Below, piece by piece: positions 19,305 through 27,854 of a DNA stretch of 51,753 nucleotides; positions within the stretch are counted from its first letter, which is position 1; each line of letters begins with the position of its first letter. The stretch is from positions 1-51,753 of the forward strand of contig NZ_JAGGOT010000054.1 of the NCBI RefSeq assembly GCF_018614195.1, given 5' to 3'. A program made the translations under genes and the position numbers. The notes under the pieces were generated by a model. The model did not search any database. It was not told where the DNA came from and was given only the letters and a program-made list of their open reading frames with translations. This stretch comes from Streptomyces sp. ISL-43 (GTDB taxonomy: Bacteria > Actinomycetota > Actinomycetes > Streptomycetales > Streptomycetaceae).

Positions 19305-19334
19305 TACAGGGCGGTACAGCTTGGAGGCAGCGGC

Positions 19335-22300
19335 GTGAGCGTGCGAGTGACGGCGGCCCAGGGTGGCGTGGACCCCTTCGGCACGACCCGGCTGCGGCGC
19401 GGGGTGCTCGACGCCTGGGGCGCGGGCCCGGCCCGCTTCCGCGAGGACGCCAACGCCGAGGAGGACCTGGCGCTCGGCGGCTACCGCGACCGGCTCGTCG
19501 TCGAGCTCGCGCAGAACGCCGCCGACGCGGCGGCCCGCGCCAAGGTCCCCGGCCTGCTGCGGCTCACCCTGCACTCCGGTGAGGGCGGGCACGCGGTGCT
19601 CGCCGTCGCCAACACCGGCGCCCCGCTGGACGCCACCGGCGTGGAGTCGCTGTCCACGCTGCGCGCCTCCGCCAAGCGCGACGACTCCTCCGGCAGCGTC
19701 GGCCGCTTCGGCGTCGGCTTCGCCGCCGTCCTCGCCGTCTCGGACGAGCCCGCGCTCCTCGGCCGCCACGGCGGAGTCCGCTGGTCCCTGGCCGAGGCCC
19801 GCGAGCTGGCCCGCGGGGCTGCCGTCGGCAGCCCCGGACTCGGCGACGAGCTGCGCCGCCGCGACGGCCACGTCCCGCTGCTGCGCCTCCCGTTGCCCGC
19901 CGAGGGCACCGCGCCCGACGGGTACGACACCATCGTGGTCCTCCCGCTGCGCGACGCCGCCGCCGAGGGCCTGGTCGAGCGGCTGCTCGGCGCCGTCGAC
20001 GACGCCCTGCTGCTGACCCTGCCGGGGCTGGCCGAGGTCGTCGTGGACACGCCGGCCGGGGGCGTACGGACGCTGCGCCGCCGCGCCGAAGGCCCGTACA
20101 CCGTCATCGAGGACTCCGCGTCCGGCACCAACCGCTGGCGCACCGTCCGCCAGGGCGGCCCCATCGAGAAGGCGCTGCTCGCCGACCGGCCCGTCGAGGA
20201 ACGGCTGCGGCCCGCCTGGGCGGTGTCCTGGGCCGTGCCCGTCGACGCCGAGGGTGCGCCGGTCCGCCCGGCCACCGCCCCCGTGGTGCACGCGCCGACC
20301 CCGACCGACGAGCCCTTGGGGATCCCGGCACTGCTCATCGCGACCCTGCCGCTGGACACCGCGCGCCGGCATCCCGCGCCGGGGCCGCTTACCGACTTCC
20401 TGGTGGAGCGCGCGGCCGACGCCTACGCCGAACTGCTCGCCTCCTGGGACCCGGTGAGCACCGCGCTCGTGGACCTCGTGCCCGGGCCGCTGGGCAAGGG
20501 CGAGCTCGACGGGGCACTGCGCGCGGCCGTCCTGAAGCGGCTGCCCCGCACCGCCTTCCTCGCTCCGGCCGCCGAGCCCGAGGAGCCGCAGGAGGGCGAG
20601 CCGCTGGAGCGCTTCGCGCTGCGCCCCTTCGAGGCCGAGGTGGTGGAGGGCGCGGGCGCCGACACCGTACGGGTCCTCGCCGAGGTGCTGCCGACCCTGC
20701 TCCCGGCCGGGCTGGAGCGCCGCTCCGAACTGCGCGCCCTCGGGGTGGGCAGGCTGCCGCTGGGCGAGGCCATCGAGCGGATCGCGGGCATCGAGCGGAC
20801 CCCCGACTGGTGGCACCGGCTCTACGACAGCCTCGCGGGCGTCGACCCGGACCGGCTATCCGGGCTCCCGGTGCCGCTGGCCGACGGGCGCACCGCGATC
20901 GGTCCCCGGCACATCCTGCTGCCCGGCGCGGCCGCCGCGGAGACGGACGGCGCCGCTCCGGAGAAGCTGGCCCGGCTCGGCCTGAAGGTGGCCCACCCGG
21001 ACGCGGCGCACCCGCTGCTGGAGAAGCTCGGCGCGCTCCCGGCCTCCCCGCGCGCCGTCTTGACGACCCCGCAAGTGCGGGCGGCCGTCGCGGCCTCCCT
21101 GGACGCCGGGGACGTGTGGGACGAGGACGGCCTCGACGCCGAGGAGCTGGCCGACATCGTCCTGGGGCTGGTGCGGGCCGCCGAGCTGGCGCCCGGGGAC
21201 GAGCCGTGGCTGGGCGCGCTCGCGCTGCCCGACGAGGACGGCGAGCCGACCCCGGCCGGCGAGCTGCTGCTGCCCGGCTCCCCGCTCGCCTCCGTCATCC
21301 GCGAGGACGAAGTCCCGTACGTGGACGCCGACCTGGTGGCCCGCTGGGACGCGCAGACCCTGACCGCGGTCGGGGTCCTGGCCGAGTTCCAGCTGGTCCG
21401 CGCGACCGACGTGGTCCTGGACCCGGACGAACTGGAGCCCCGCGACGGGGACTTCGCCGAGCCCGACGACGCCGGGCTGCTCGACGCGGTCGACGTGTGG
21501 TGCGAGGACGTACTCGACCAACTCCCCGACACCCCCGTCCCGCCGGTCGCCACCGAACTGGTCGCCGTACGGGACCTCGACCTGGTCGACGACGACTGCT
21601 GGCCCCAGGCCCTGGCCATGCTGGCGCAGCCCCCGCTGCGCGACGCCCTGACCCAGCCCGTGCGGGTCCTGCTCCCTGACGGCACCACCCGGTCCGTGCG
21701 CCCGTACACCGCCTGGTGGCTGCGCGACCACCCGGTCCTGGACGGCCGCCGCCCGGCGGGCCTGCGCTCGGCGGGCGGCGACCCGCTGCTGGCGGGCCTC
21801 TACACCCCGGCGGACGCCACCGGCTTCGAGGACGAGCAGGTCCTGCGGGCGCTCGGCGTACGCACCAGCGTGCCCGCACTGCTGGACGAGCCCGGCGGCG
21901 CGGCCGAGCTGCTGGGCCGGCTCGCCGACCCCGAGCGGGAGGTCGGCGGCCGCCAGCTGCACGCCCTGTACGGGGCGCTGGCCGAACTGGATCCCGAACA
22001 GGTGACCCTGCCGGACGAGTTGCGCGTCGTCGTAGACGGCGAGGTCGTGGTGGTGGACGCGGCCGACGCGGTGATCGCGGACGCGCCCGACCTGCTGCCG
22101 CTGACGGCCGGGCTCCCGCTGCTGCCGGTGGCCCCGGCGCGCGCCGCCGACCTGGCCGACCTGCTCCAGGTCCGCCGGCTCTCGGAGACGGTCCCGGCGG
22201 AGGTCACCACCGAGGGCGAGGAGCACGAGGTCCCCGAGTCCGTCCTGCAGCTGCTGGGCCCTGCCACCCCGGACCGCTACCTGGAACACGAGGAGCTGCG

Positions 22301-22487
22301 CGCGGGCGGCGTCGAACTCGACTGGCGCCAGACCCCGGACGGCACCCTGCACGCGTCCACGCTGGAGGGCGTGGCGGCGGCCCTCGCCTGGGCGGCGGGC
22401 CAGTGGCCCCGGCGCTTCGAGGTCGCGGCCCTGCTGGAGGACCCGTCACGGACGGCGGAACTGGCCCGCGACCGCTGGTTCGACTGA
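19335..22487 (+). CDS. Sacsin-type GHKL (Hsp90-like) ATPase protein, 1050 residues
   Basis: A large cytosolic protein with an N-terminal sacsin/Hsp90-like ATP-binding domain. The N box is VVELAQNAADAAARAK (Glu57, Asn61, Asp64), the G1 box VANTGAPLDATGV and the G2 box SVGRFGVGFAAVLA. The remaining 850 or so residues are acidic and rich in Leu-Pro-Asp repeats with no domain I can name; weak internal similarity (LLPGAAAAE, LLLPGSPLAS) hints at repeated sub-units as in sacsin. The GTG start is chosen because GGAGG lies 8 nt upstream. The gene is monocistronic. A chaperone-like or nucleic-acid-linked ATPase role is possible. The closest named fold family is sacsin/DUF3684-like; the function is unknown. 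Confidence 0.82.
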   Translation: MSVRVTAAQGGVDPFGTTRLRRGVLDAWGAGPARFREDANAEEDLALGGYRDRLVVELAQNAADAAARAKVPGLLRLTLHSGEGGHAVLAVANTGAPLDATGVESLSTLRASAKRDDSSGSVGRFGVGFAAVLAVSDEPALLGRHGGVRWSLAEARELARGAAVGSPGLGDELRRRDGHVPLLRLPLPAEGTAPDGYDTIVVLPLRDAAAEGLVERLLGAVDDALLLTLPGLAEVVVDTPAGGVRTLRRRAEGPYTVIEDSASGTNRWRTVRQGGPIEKALLADRPVEERLRPAWAVSWAVPVDAEGAPVRPATAPVVHAPTPTDEPLGIPALLIATLPLDTARRHPAPGPLTDFLVERAADAYAELLASWDPVSTALVDLVPGPLGKGELDGALRAAVLKRLPRTAFLAPAAEPEEPQEGEPLERFALRPFEAEVVEGAGADTVRVLAEVLPTLLPAGLERRSELRALGVGRLPLGEAIERIAGIERTPDWWHRLYDSLAGVDPDRLSGLPVPLADGRTAIGPRHILLPGAAAAETDGAAPEKLARLGLKVAHPDAAHPLLEKLGALPASPRAVLTTPQVRAAVAASLDAGDVWDEDGLDAEELADIVLGLVRAAELAPGDEPWLGALALPDEDGEPTPAGELLLPGSPLASVIREDEVPYVDADLVARWDAQTLTAVGVLAEFQLVRATDVVLDPDELEPRDGDFAEPDDAGLLDAVDVWCEDVLDQLPDTPVPPVATELVAVRDLDLVDDDCWPQALAMLAQPPLRDALTQPVRVLLPDGTTRSVRPYTAWWLRDHPVLDGRRPAGLRSAGGDPLLAGLYTPADATGFEDEQVLRALGVRTSVPALLDEPGGAAELLGRLADPEREVGGRQLHALYGALAELDPEQVTLPDELRVVVDGEVVVVDAADAVIADAPDLLPLTAGLPLLPVAPARAADLADLLQVRRLSETVPAEVTTEGEEHEVPESVLQLLGPATPDRYLEHEELRAGGVELDWRQTPDGTLHASTLEGVAAALAWAAGQWPRRFEVAALLEDPSRTAELARDRWFD

Positions 22488-22516
22488 GTGGCCCCCCGGG
22501 TGGGCGGGCCGCGAGG

Positions 22517-23500
22517 TCAGCCCACCGGGGTGAGCAGTGCGTCCGCGACGGCCGTGCGGGCGTACAGCACCGAGCGGCCCGTGCGGTGGCCGGTGACCAG
22601 GCCCGCGTTGCGCAGTGCCGTGAGGTGCTGGGACACCGCGGCGGCGGACAGGCCGCTGTGCCGGGCCAGTTGCGTGGTGGAGGCGGGGGTGTCGAGCTCG
22701 GCGAGGAGCAGTGCCCGGGAGCGGCCCAGTACGGCGGCGACCGCGTCGGAGGACTCGGTGGTCCGGGGCTCCCACAGGGTGCCGATGCCCCGGGCGGGAT
22801 AGGCCAGTTGGGGCGGCTCGGGCGCCACCGAGCGGGTCAGCACGCGGGGCCAGGCGAAGGCCGAGGGCACCAGCAGCAGGCCGGAGCCGGTCTGGTCGCG
22901 GGTCAGCTCGCAGTGCCGGCGGACCAGGCGCAGGGTTCCGGCGTCCCAGCTGACGGATTCGTGGAGCTCGTTCAGGACATGGGCGGAGCCGTGCTCGGCG
23001 ACCTGCCGGGCGCGGTGGAAGACGTCCGATTCGAGGAGCTGGCGGATGCGGGGCCAGTAGGGCGCGAGGGCGAGTTCCCAGTAGGTCTCGATCTCGGCGG
23101 CGACCTTCTCCAGCGCGGCCTCCGGCTCCTCGTGGAGCAGCCGGAGGCGAGGCGCCGGGCGGGACTTGGCCGCCAGCACGGCGAGGTCGGACCGTACCTG
23201 CTCCGGGGTGCTGCGGCGGATGGCCGCCAACTCGGCGGGCAGCTCGGGGAAGGGACCGGCGGGGGTCGGGTTGAGGAAGTCCGCGAGATAGCCGGCGCCG
23301 GGGATCAGGGCGGCGAGCCAGCCCCGGTCCAGGCCCGCGCGCTCCAGCCGGGGCCGCACCTGCGCGGCCCACCGGCGGTGCAGGGGCGGTTCGGTCGCCT
23401 CGCGCAGCAGCCGGAAGCTGGTGACGACCTCCCACATCGGGGACACCGCGAAGCGGGTCTGTGCCAGGTCCGCCGCGGAGAAAGCCAGTCGTGATTCCAT
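22517..23500 (-). CDS. ArsR-type winged-helix regulator with DUF5937-like N-terminus
   Basis: This 327-residue regulator has a long N-terminal region of unknown function (LAQTRFAVSPMWEVVTSFRL) that is typical of the Streptomyces DUF5937/ArsR group. A C-terminal winged helix follows (TTQLARHSGLSAAAVSQHLT, then ALRNAGLVTGHRTGRSVLY). There are no ArsR metal-binding cysteines, so it probably senses another ligand. It is divergent from an MFS exporter 81 bp away, a pairing that suggests repression of the transporter. The ATG is preceded by GGGGGCAGGG. Confidence 0.88.
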   Translation of the reverse strand: MESRLAFSAADLAQTRFAVSPMWEVVTSFRLLREATEPPLHRRWAAQVRPRLERAGLDRGWLAALIPGAGYLADFLNPTPAGPFPELPAELAAIRRSTPEQVRSDLAVLAAKSRPAPRLRLLHEEPEAALEKVAAEIETYWELALAPYWPRIRQLLESDVFHRARQVAEHGSAHVLNELHESVSWDAGTLRLVRRHCELTRDQTGSGLLLVPSAFAWPRVLTRSVAPEPPQLAYPARGIGTLWEPRTTESSDAVAAVLGRSRALLLAELDTPASTTQLARHSGLSAAAVSQHLTALRNAGLVTGHRTGRSVLYARTAVADALLTPVG

Positions 23501-23581
23501 GTCCCTGCCCCCATAGGCCCGTTGGATTCGGCCCCAGCTTAATCAATAGGATGCCGGAGCGCCCGGACGCAGGCTCCTCAC

Positions 23582-24772
23582 ATGTTCTCCTCCTTCCGCG
23601 GACTCCCGCCCACCGTGTGGACCCTCTTCGCCGGCACGATCGTCAACCGGCTCGGCCACCTCGTCACCCCGTTCCTGGTCTTCCTCCTCGCCGACCGGGG
23701 CATCACCGGCTCCGGCATCTCCTACGTCCTCGGTGCGCTGGGGGCGGGCAACCTCCTCGGCCCGGCGGTCGGCGGGCTGCTCGCCGACCGGATCGGCCGC
23801 CGCCCCACCATGCTGATCGGGCTCGTCGGCTCCGCCGTCGCGCAGGGCGCGCTGTTCCTGGCCCCGGGAATCTGGACGATGGCCGCCGCGGCGCTGCTGC
23901 TCAGCGCCGCCGGGGCGACCGTCCCGCCCGCCGCCTACGCGCTGATGGCCGACGCGGTCGACACCGGCTGGCGCCAGCGGGCGTACGCGCTGTTCGGCTG
24001 GGGCGTCAACATCGGCACGGCCGTCGCCGGAGTGCTCGGCGGCTTCCTGGCCGCGCACGGCTACTGGCTGCTCTTCGCCGTCGACGCCGGCACGGCGCTC
24101 GTCTACGCCGTCGTGGTCGCGACCCGGCTGCGCGAGCCCGCCCGGACCCCGGCGGCGGCCTCGGACAAGGGCGGCCTGGGCTACGGGGTCGTCCTGCGGG
24201 ACCGGCTGCTGCTCGCCCTGCTCCCGCTGCTCGGGATCCAGCTGTTCGTGTACTCGCTGACCGAGGTGGCGCTGCCGCTGGCCGTGCGCGACAGCGGGCT
24301 CTCGCCGGCCGTGTACGGGGCGCTGGCGGCGGTCAACGCCGTGCTGGTGGTGGGTCTCCAGCCGTTCGTCACGGCCCGGCTCGCTGACCTGCCGCAGCTG
24401 CCGGTGCAGGCGGCGGGCAGCGTACTGATCGCCGCCGGCGTCGCGCTGACCGGGCTCGCGGACTCCATCGCCGGGTACGTCGTCTCCGTGGCCGTCTGGT
24501 CCCTCGGCGAGGTGGTCGTGGCCGGCATCGCCGCCGCCGTGGTGGCGAACCTGGCCCCGGCCGCGGCCCGCGGCCGCTACCAGGGCGCCTTCAGCTGGAC
24601 CTGGGGCGTCGCCCGCTTCTCCGCCCTCACCCTGGGCGTGGCCCTCTACACCGGCGCCGGCGCCACCGCCCTGTGGTGGGGCGCCCTCGCCGCCGGCCTC
24701 CTCGCCGCGGCGGCCACGCTGGGCCTGCGCACCCGCATCACGGCCCGTACGGAGCACGCGCTGGCGGCCTGA
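23582..24772 (+). CDS. MFS transporter, likely target of the ArsR-like regulator
   Basis: This 396-residue permease has 12 predicted helices in two halves. The loop 2-3 motif LLADRIGRRPTM is the MFS signature GxLaDrxGrrxxl. It resembles drug-efflux members (DHA family), so an exporter is likely. The ATG has no Shine-Dalgarno sequence; CAGGCT lies exactly 6 nt upstream, suggesting a leaderless transcript. The short divergent intergenic region contains the AT-rich stretch TTAATCAATAGG (23540-23551), unusual in this GC-rich DNA and a plausible promoter/operator. Confidence 0.9.
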   Translation: MFSSFRGLPPTVWTLFAGTIVNRLGHLVTPFLVFLLADRGITGSGISYVLGALGAGNLLGPAVGGLLADRIGRRPTMLIGLVGSAVAQGALFLAPGIWTMAAAALLLSAAGATVPPAAYALMADAVDTGWRQRAYALFGWGVNIGTAVAGVLGGFLAAHGYWLLFAVDAGTALVYAVVVATRLREPARTPAAASDKGGLGYGVVLRDRLLLALLPLLGIQLFVYSLTEVALPLAVRDSGLSPAVYGALAAVNAVLVVGLQPFVTARLADLPQLPVQAAGSVLIAAGVALTGLADSIAGYVVSVAVWSLGEVVVAGIAAAVVANLAPAAARGRYQGAFSWTWGVARFSALTLGVALYTGAGATALWWGALAAGLLAAAATLGLRTRITARTEHALAA

Positions 24773-24808
24773 CGGGCGGGACGGCTCGATGCCCGGCGGC
24801 ACCGTCGG

Positions 24809-27283
24809 CTAGGCCGGGAACTTGCGGTCCACCCAGCGGAAGGTGAACTCGATCAGGGTGGCCGCTCCGGCGGCGATGGCGACGGCGGTCCACGGCATCA
24901 CCGCTCCCTCCAGCTTCAGCTGGAAGAAGTCCTGGAGCCACGGCACGACGAGGACGATCAGGAACGCGCCGCCCATCGCGCCCACCAGGCCCACGCGCCA
25001 CCACGTGTACGGGCGGGCGATGATCGCCAGGACCCACATCGAGGTCAGGAACAGCGCGAGCGTGGCGGCGCTGGTCTCGGCCTTGAGGGCGTCGGGGCCG
25101 GTGTAGTGGTGGCGGGCGACGAGGTACGTGACGAGGGTGGCGACGGCGGCGATGATGCCGCCGGGGATGGCGTAGCGCATCACGCGTTTCACGAAGTGCG
25201 GCCTGGCCCGCTCCTTGTTCGGCGCGAGGGCCAGGAAGAAGGCCGGGATGCCGATGGTCAGCGTGGACAGCAGCGTCAGGTGGCGCGGCAGGAACGGGTA
25301 CTCGACCTGGGTGCAGACCACCAGGACGGCCAGCACCACCGAGTAGACCGTCTTCGTGAGGAAGAGGGTGGCGACCCGGGTGATGTTGCCGATGACGCGG
25401 CGTCCCTCGGCGACCACCGAGGGCAGGGTGGAGAAGCTGTTGTTGAGGAGGACGATCTGCGCGACGGCCCGGGTGGCCTCCGAGCCGGAGCCCATGGAGA
25501 CGCCGATGTCGGCGTCCTTGAGCGCGAGGACGTCATTGACCCCGTCGCCGGTCATCGCGACCGTGTGGCCCCTGGACTGCAGCGCGGCGACCATGTCGCG
25601 CTTCTGCTGCGGGGTGACCCGGCCGAAGACGGCGTTCTCGTCGAGGACGTCGGCCATCTCCGTCTGGCCGGTGGGAAGTTCGCGGGCGTCTACGGTGCTC
25701 TCCGCGCCCGGCAGGCCCAGCTTGCCGGCGACCGCACTGACCGAGACCGCGTTGTCGCCGGAGATGACCTTGGCCTTGACGTCCTGGTCCTCGAAGTAGC
25801 GCAGGGTGTCGGCGGCGTCGGGGCGCAGCCGCTGCTCCAGGACGATCAGGGCGGTCGGCTTGACCCCGGTGGCGACGGCCGGGTCGTCGAGTTCGAGGGG
25901 GGCCCGGGCCAGCAGGAGGACCCGTAGGCCCTGCTCGTTGAGAGCGTTGATCTCCTCCAGGGCCGGGTCGCCGGGCGGGAGCAGCACGTCGGGGGCGCCG
26001 AGCAGCCAGGTGTTGTTCTCCCCGTCGCCCTCGCTGAAGCTGGCGCCGCTGTACTTGCGGGCGGAGGAGAAGGGCAGTGACTCGGTGCAGCGCCACTCGG
26101 CGCTGTCCGGGTAGGCGTCGATGATCGCCTGGAGGCTGGCGTTGGGGCGCGGGTCGCTCTCGCCGAGCGCGCCGAGCACCTTCTTGACGTACACGGGGTC
26201 CGCGCCGCCGAGCGGGCGGCACTCGGTGACGTCCATGCCGCCTTCGGTGAGGGTGCCGGTCTTGTCGAGGCAGACCACGTCGACGCGGGCGAGTCCCTCG
26301 ATGGCGGGCAGCTCCTGGACCAGGCACTGCTTGCGGCCGAGCCGGATGACGCCGATGGCGAAGGCGACGGAGGTGAGGAGGACCAGGCCCTCGGGGATCA
26401 TCGGGACGATGCCGCCCACGGTCCGGGCGATGGCGTCCTTGAGGTTGTTGTCCTTGACGATCAGCTGGCTGATGATCAGGCCGATGGAGGTCGGGATCAT
26501 CATCCAGGTGACGTACTTGAGGATGGTGGAGATGCCGGAGCGCAGCTCGGAGTGGACGAGCGTGAAGCGCGAGGCCTCTTCGGCCAGCTGGGCTGCGTAG
26601 GCCTCGCGGCCGACCTTCGTGGCGGTGAAGGCGCCGCCGCCGGCGACGACGAACGAGCCGGACATGACCTGGTCGCCGGGCTCCTTCAGGACGGGGTCGG
26701 CCTCGCCGGTGAGGAGGGACTCGTCGATCTCCAGCCCGTCGGCCTCGCCCACGAGTCCGTCGACGACGACCTTGTCGCCGGGGCCGAGCTCGATGACGTC
26801 GTCGAGGACGATCTCGGAGGTGGAGATCTCGGCGGTCCGGCCGTCGCGGCGGACGCTGGGTTTCGCCTCGCCGATGACGGCGAGGCCGTCGAGGGTCTTC
26901 TTGGCGCGCATCTCCTGGATGATGCCGATGCCGGTGTTCGCGATGATCACGAAGCCGAAGAGGCTGTCCTGGATCGGCGCGACGATGAGCATGACCACCC
27001 ACAGGACGCCGATGATGGCGTTGAACCGGGTGAAGACGTTGGCGCGGACGATGTCGGGGGTGGAGCGGCTGCTGCGGACGGGGACGTCGTTGACCGCTCC
27101 GCGCGCGACGCGTTCGGCGACTTCGGCCGTGCCGAGCCCGCCGGGCTTGAACCTGGGCGCGGGCGGCTTGACCGGGTGTACGGGGTCGAGCTCCGCCCCC
27201 GCGTCGATGGTTGTCCCGGCGGCCGCGCCACCGCCACCGCCCGGCTCCGGCCCATCCGATTCGATCCGCGCCCGCTGCGTCAT
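24809..27283 (-). CDS. Cation-translocating P-type ATPase, CtpE-like
   Basis: This 824-residue pump has the P-type sequence order: TGEADPV (actuator), PEGLVLLTSVAFAIGV (membrane helix 4, PEGL), phosphorylated Asp340 in CLDKTGTLTEGG, and the hinge TGDGVNDVLALKDADIG. The PEGL motif and overall layout are those of P2-like ATPases, closest to mycobacterial CtpE, which imports calcium. No heavy-metal-binding domain or CPC motif is present. The first 45 residues are Gly/Pro-rich and disordered. No SD precedes the ATG, but TACCGT lies 7 nt upstream. Ca2+ uptake is inferred from CtpE similarity. Confidence 0.9.
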   Translation of the reverse strand: MTQRARIESDGPEPGGGGGAAAGTTIDAGAELDPVHPVKPPAPRFKPGGLGTAEVAERVARGAVNDVPVRSSRSTPDIVRANVFTRFNAIIGVLWVVMLIVAPIQDSLFGFVIIANTGIGIIQEMRAKKTLDGLAVIGEAKPSVRRDGRTAEISTSEIVLDDVIELGPGDKVVVDGLVGEADGLEIDESLLTGEADPVLKEPGDQVMSGSFVVAGGGAFTATKVGREAYAAQLAEEASRFTLVHSELRSGISTILKYVTWMMIPTSIGLIISQLIVKDNNLKDAIARTVGGIVPMIPEGLVLLTSVAFAIGVIRLGRKQCLVQELPAIEGLARVDVVCLDKTGTLTEGGMDVTECRPLGGADPVYVKKVLGALGESDPRPNASLQAIIDAYPDSAEWRCTESLPFSSARKYSGASFSEGDGENNTWLLGAPDVLLPPGDPALEEINALNEQGLRVLLLARAPLELDDPAVATGVKPTALIVLEQRLRPDAADTLRYFEDQDVKAKVISGDNAVSVSAVAGKLGLPGAESTVDARELPTGQTEMADVLDENAVFGRVTPQQKRDMVAALQSRGHTVAMTGDGVNDVLALKDADIGVSMGSGSEATRAVAQIVLLNNSFSTLPSVVAEGRRVIGNITRVATLFLTKTVYSVVLAVLVVCTQVEYPFLPRHLTLLSTLTIGIPAFFLALAPNKERARPHFVKRVMRYAIPGGIIAAVATLVTYLVARHHYTGPDALKAETSAATLALFLTSMWVLAIIARPYTWWRVGLVGAMGGAFLIVLVVPWLQDFFQLKLEGAVMPWTAVAIAAGAATLIEFTFRWVDRKFPA

Positions 27284-27328
27284 GCTTTCGACGGTAAAGG
27301 GCGATCCGGTGCTTCACCCGCCGAGCAA

Positions 27329-27348
27329 CCCGAAGATCCGACTTCGGG
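27329..27348 (-). terminator. Hairpin downstream of the DUF2530 gene
   Basis: CCCGAAG (27329-27335) pairs exactly with CTTCGGG (27342-27348) around 6 nt. Another longer imperfect stem lies at about 27371-27410 next to the DUF2530 stop. Either could end the DUF2530 transcript before the ATPase promoter. Confidence 0.5.
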
Positions 27349-27405
27349 ATGAGTCGAATCCTCCGCTGGTAGCCCCTTCCCGCCCGCGGGTGCGGCCCGA
27401 AAGGG

Positions 27406-27720
27406 CTAGGCCTCCCGGGGCGTCGCGCCCGGCGTGCCGCCCTCGTCCCGCGCGGCGGGGGCACCGGCGGCCAGCTCGGCCGCGTGGCGCTTGAGGGCCG
27501 CGTCGCGGCCGCGGACGTACCAGAGGCCGATCAGGCCGAGGACCCCGCCGGCCGCGCAGCTCCAGACCCACCACAGCAGGTCCCGGTCCGCGAACCACCC
27601 GTAGAAGGGGAGCTGGACGACAAAGAGGGCGAACCACAGGATCGTGCCGCCGGTGACGGTGCCGACGATCGGACCCTCGAGGGGCTCGGGGGCCTCGTGC
27701 TGCGCAGTCCATTTCGCCAT
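27406..27720 (-). CDS. DUF2530 small membrane protein
   Basis: This 104-residue protein has two predicted membrane helices (TVTGGTILWFALFVVQLPFY and LLWWVWSCAAGGVLGLIGLW) followed by a charged tail. It matches the actinobacterial DUF2530 family, which is often encoded opposite an NCS2 permease, as here. TAGACT lies 7 nt before the ATG with no SD, suggesting leaderless expression. Function unknown. Confidence 0.85.
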   Translation of the reverse strand: MAKWTAQHEAPEPLEGPIVGTVTGGTILWFALFVVQLPFYGWFADRDLLWWVWSCAAGGVLGLIGLWYVRGRDAALKRHAAELAAGAPAARDEGGTPGATPREA

Positions 27721-27802
27721 GGGGCCAAGTCTAGGCCGGTCGACCGAGGGTCTACGCGCGGAGATAGACGCCCCTTCGTTCATGTGTTCATACTGAAACG
27801 GT

Positions 27803-27831
27803 TTGCGCTTGGCCCATTTTCGTCGTATGAA
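27803..27831 (+). promoter_or_regulatory. Sigma-70-type promoter of the NCS2 permease gene
   Basis: TTGCGC (27803-27808) and TATGAA (27826-27831) are spaced by 17 nt, close to the vegetative HrdB consensus. The start of transcription would fall about 17-20 nt before the ATG at 27855. The surrounding DNA is unusually AT-rich. Confidence 0.65.
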
Positions 27832-27854
27832 TCACCAATGAGGACCAGGACCGT

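Noticed and set aside
22517..24772. Arsenic-resistance locus
   Set aside because: The ArsR-type domain lacks metal-binding cysteines and the partner is an MFS drug-type exporter.
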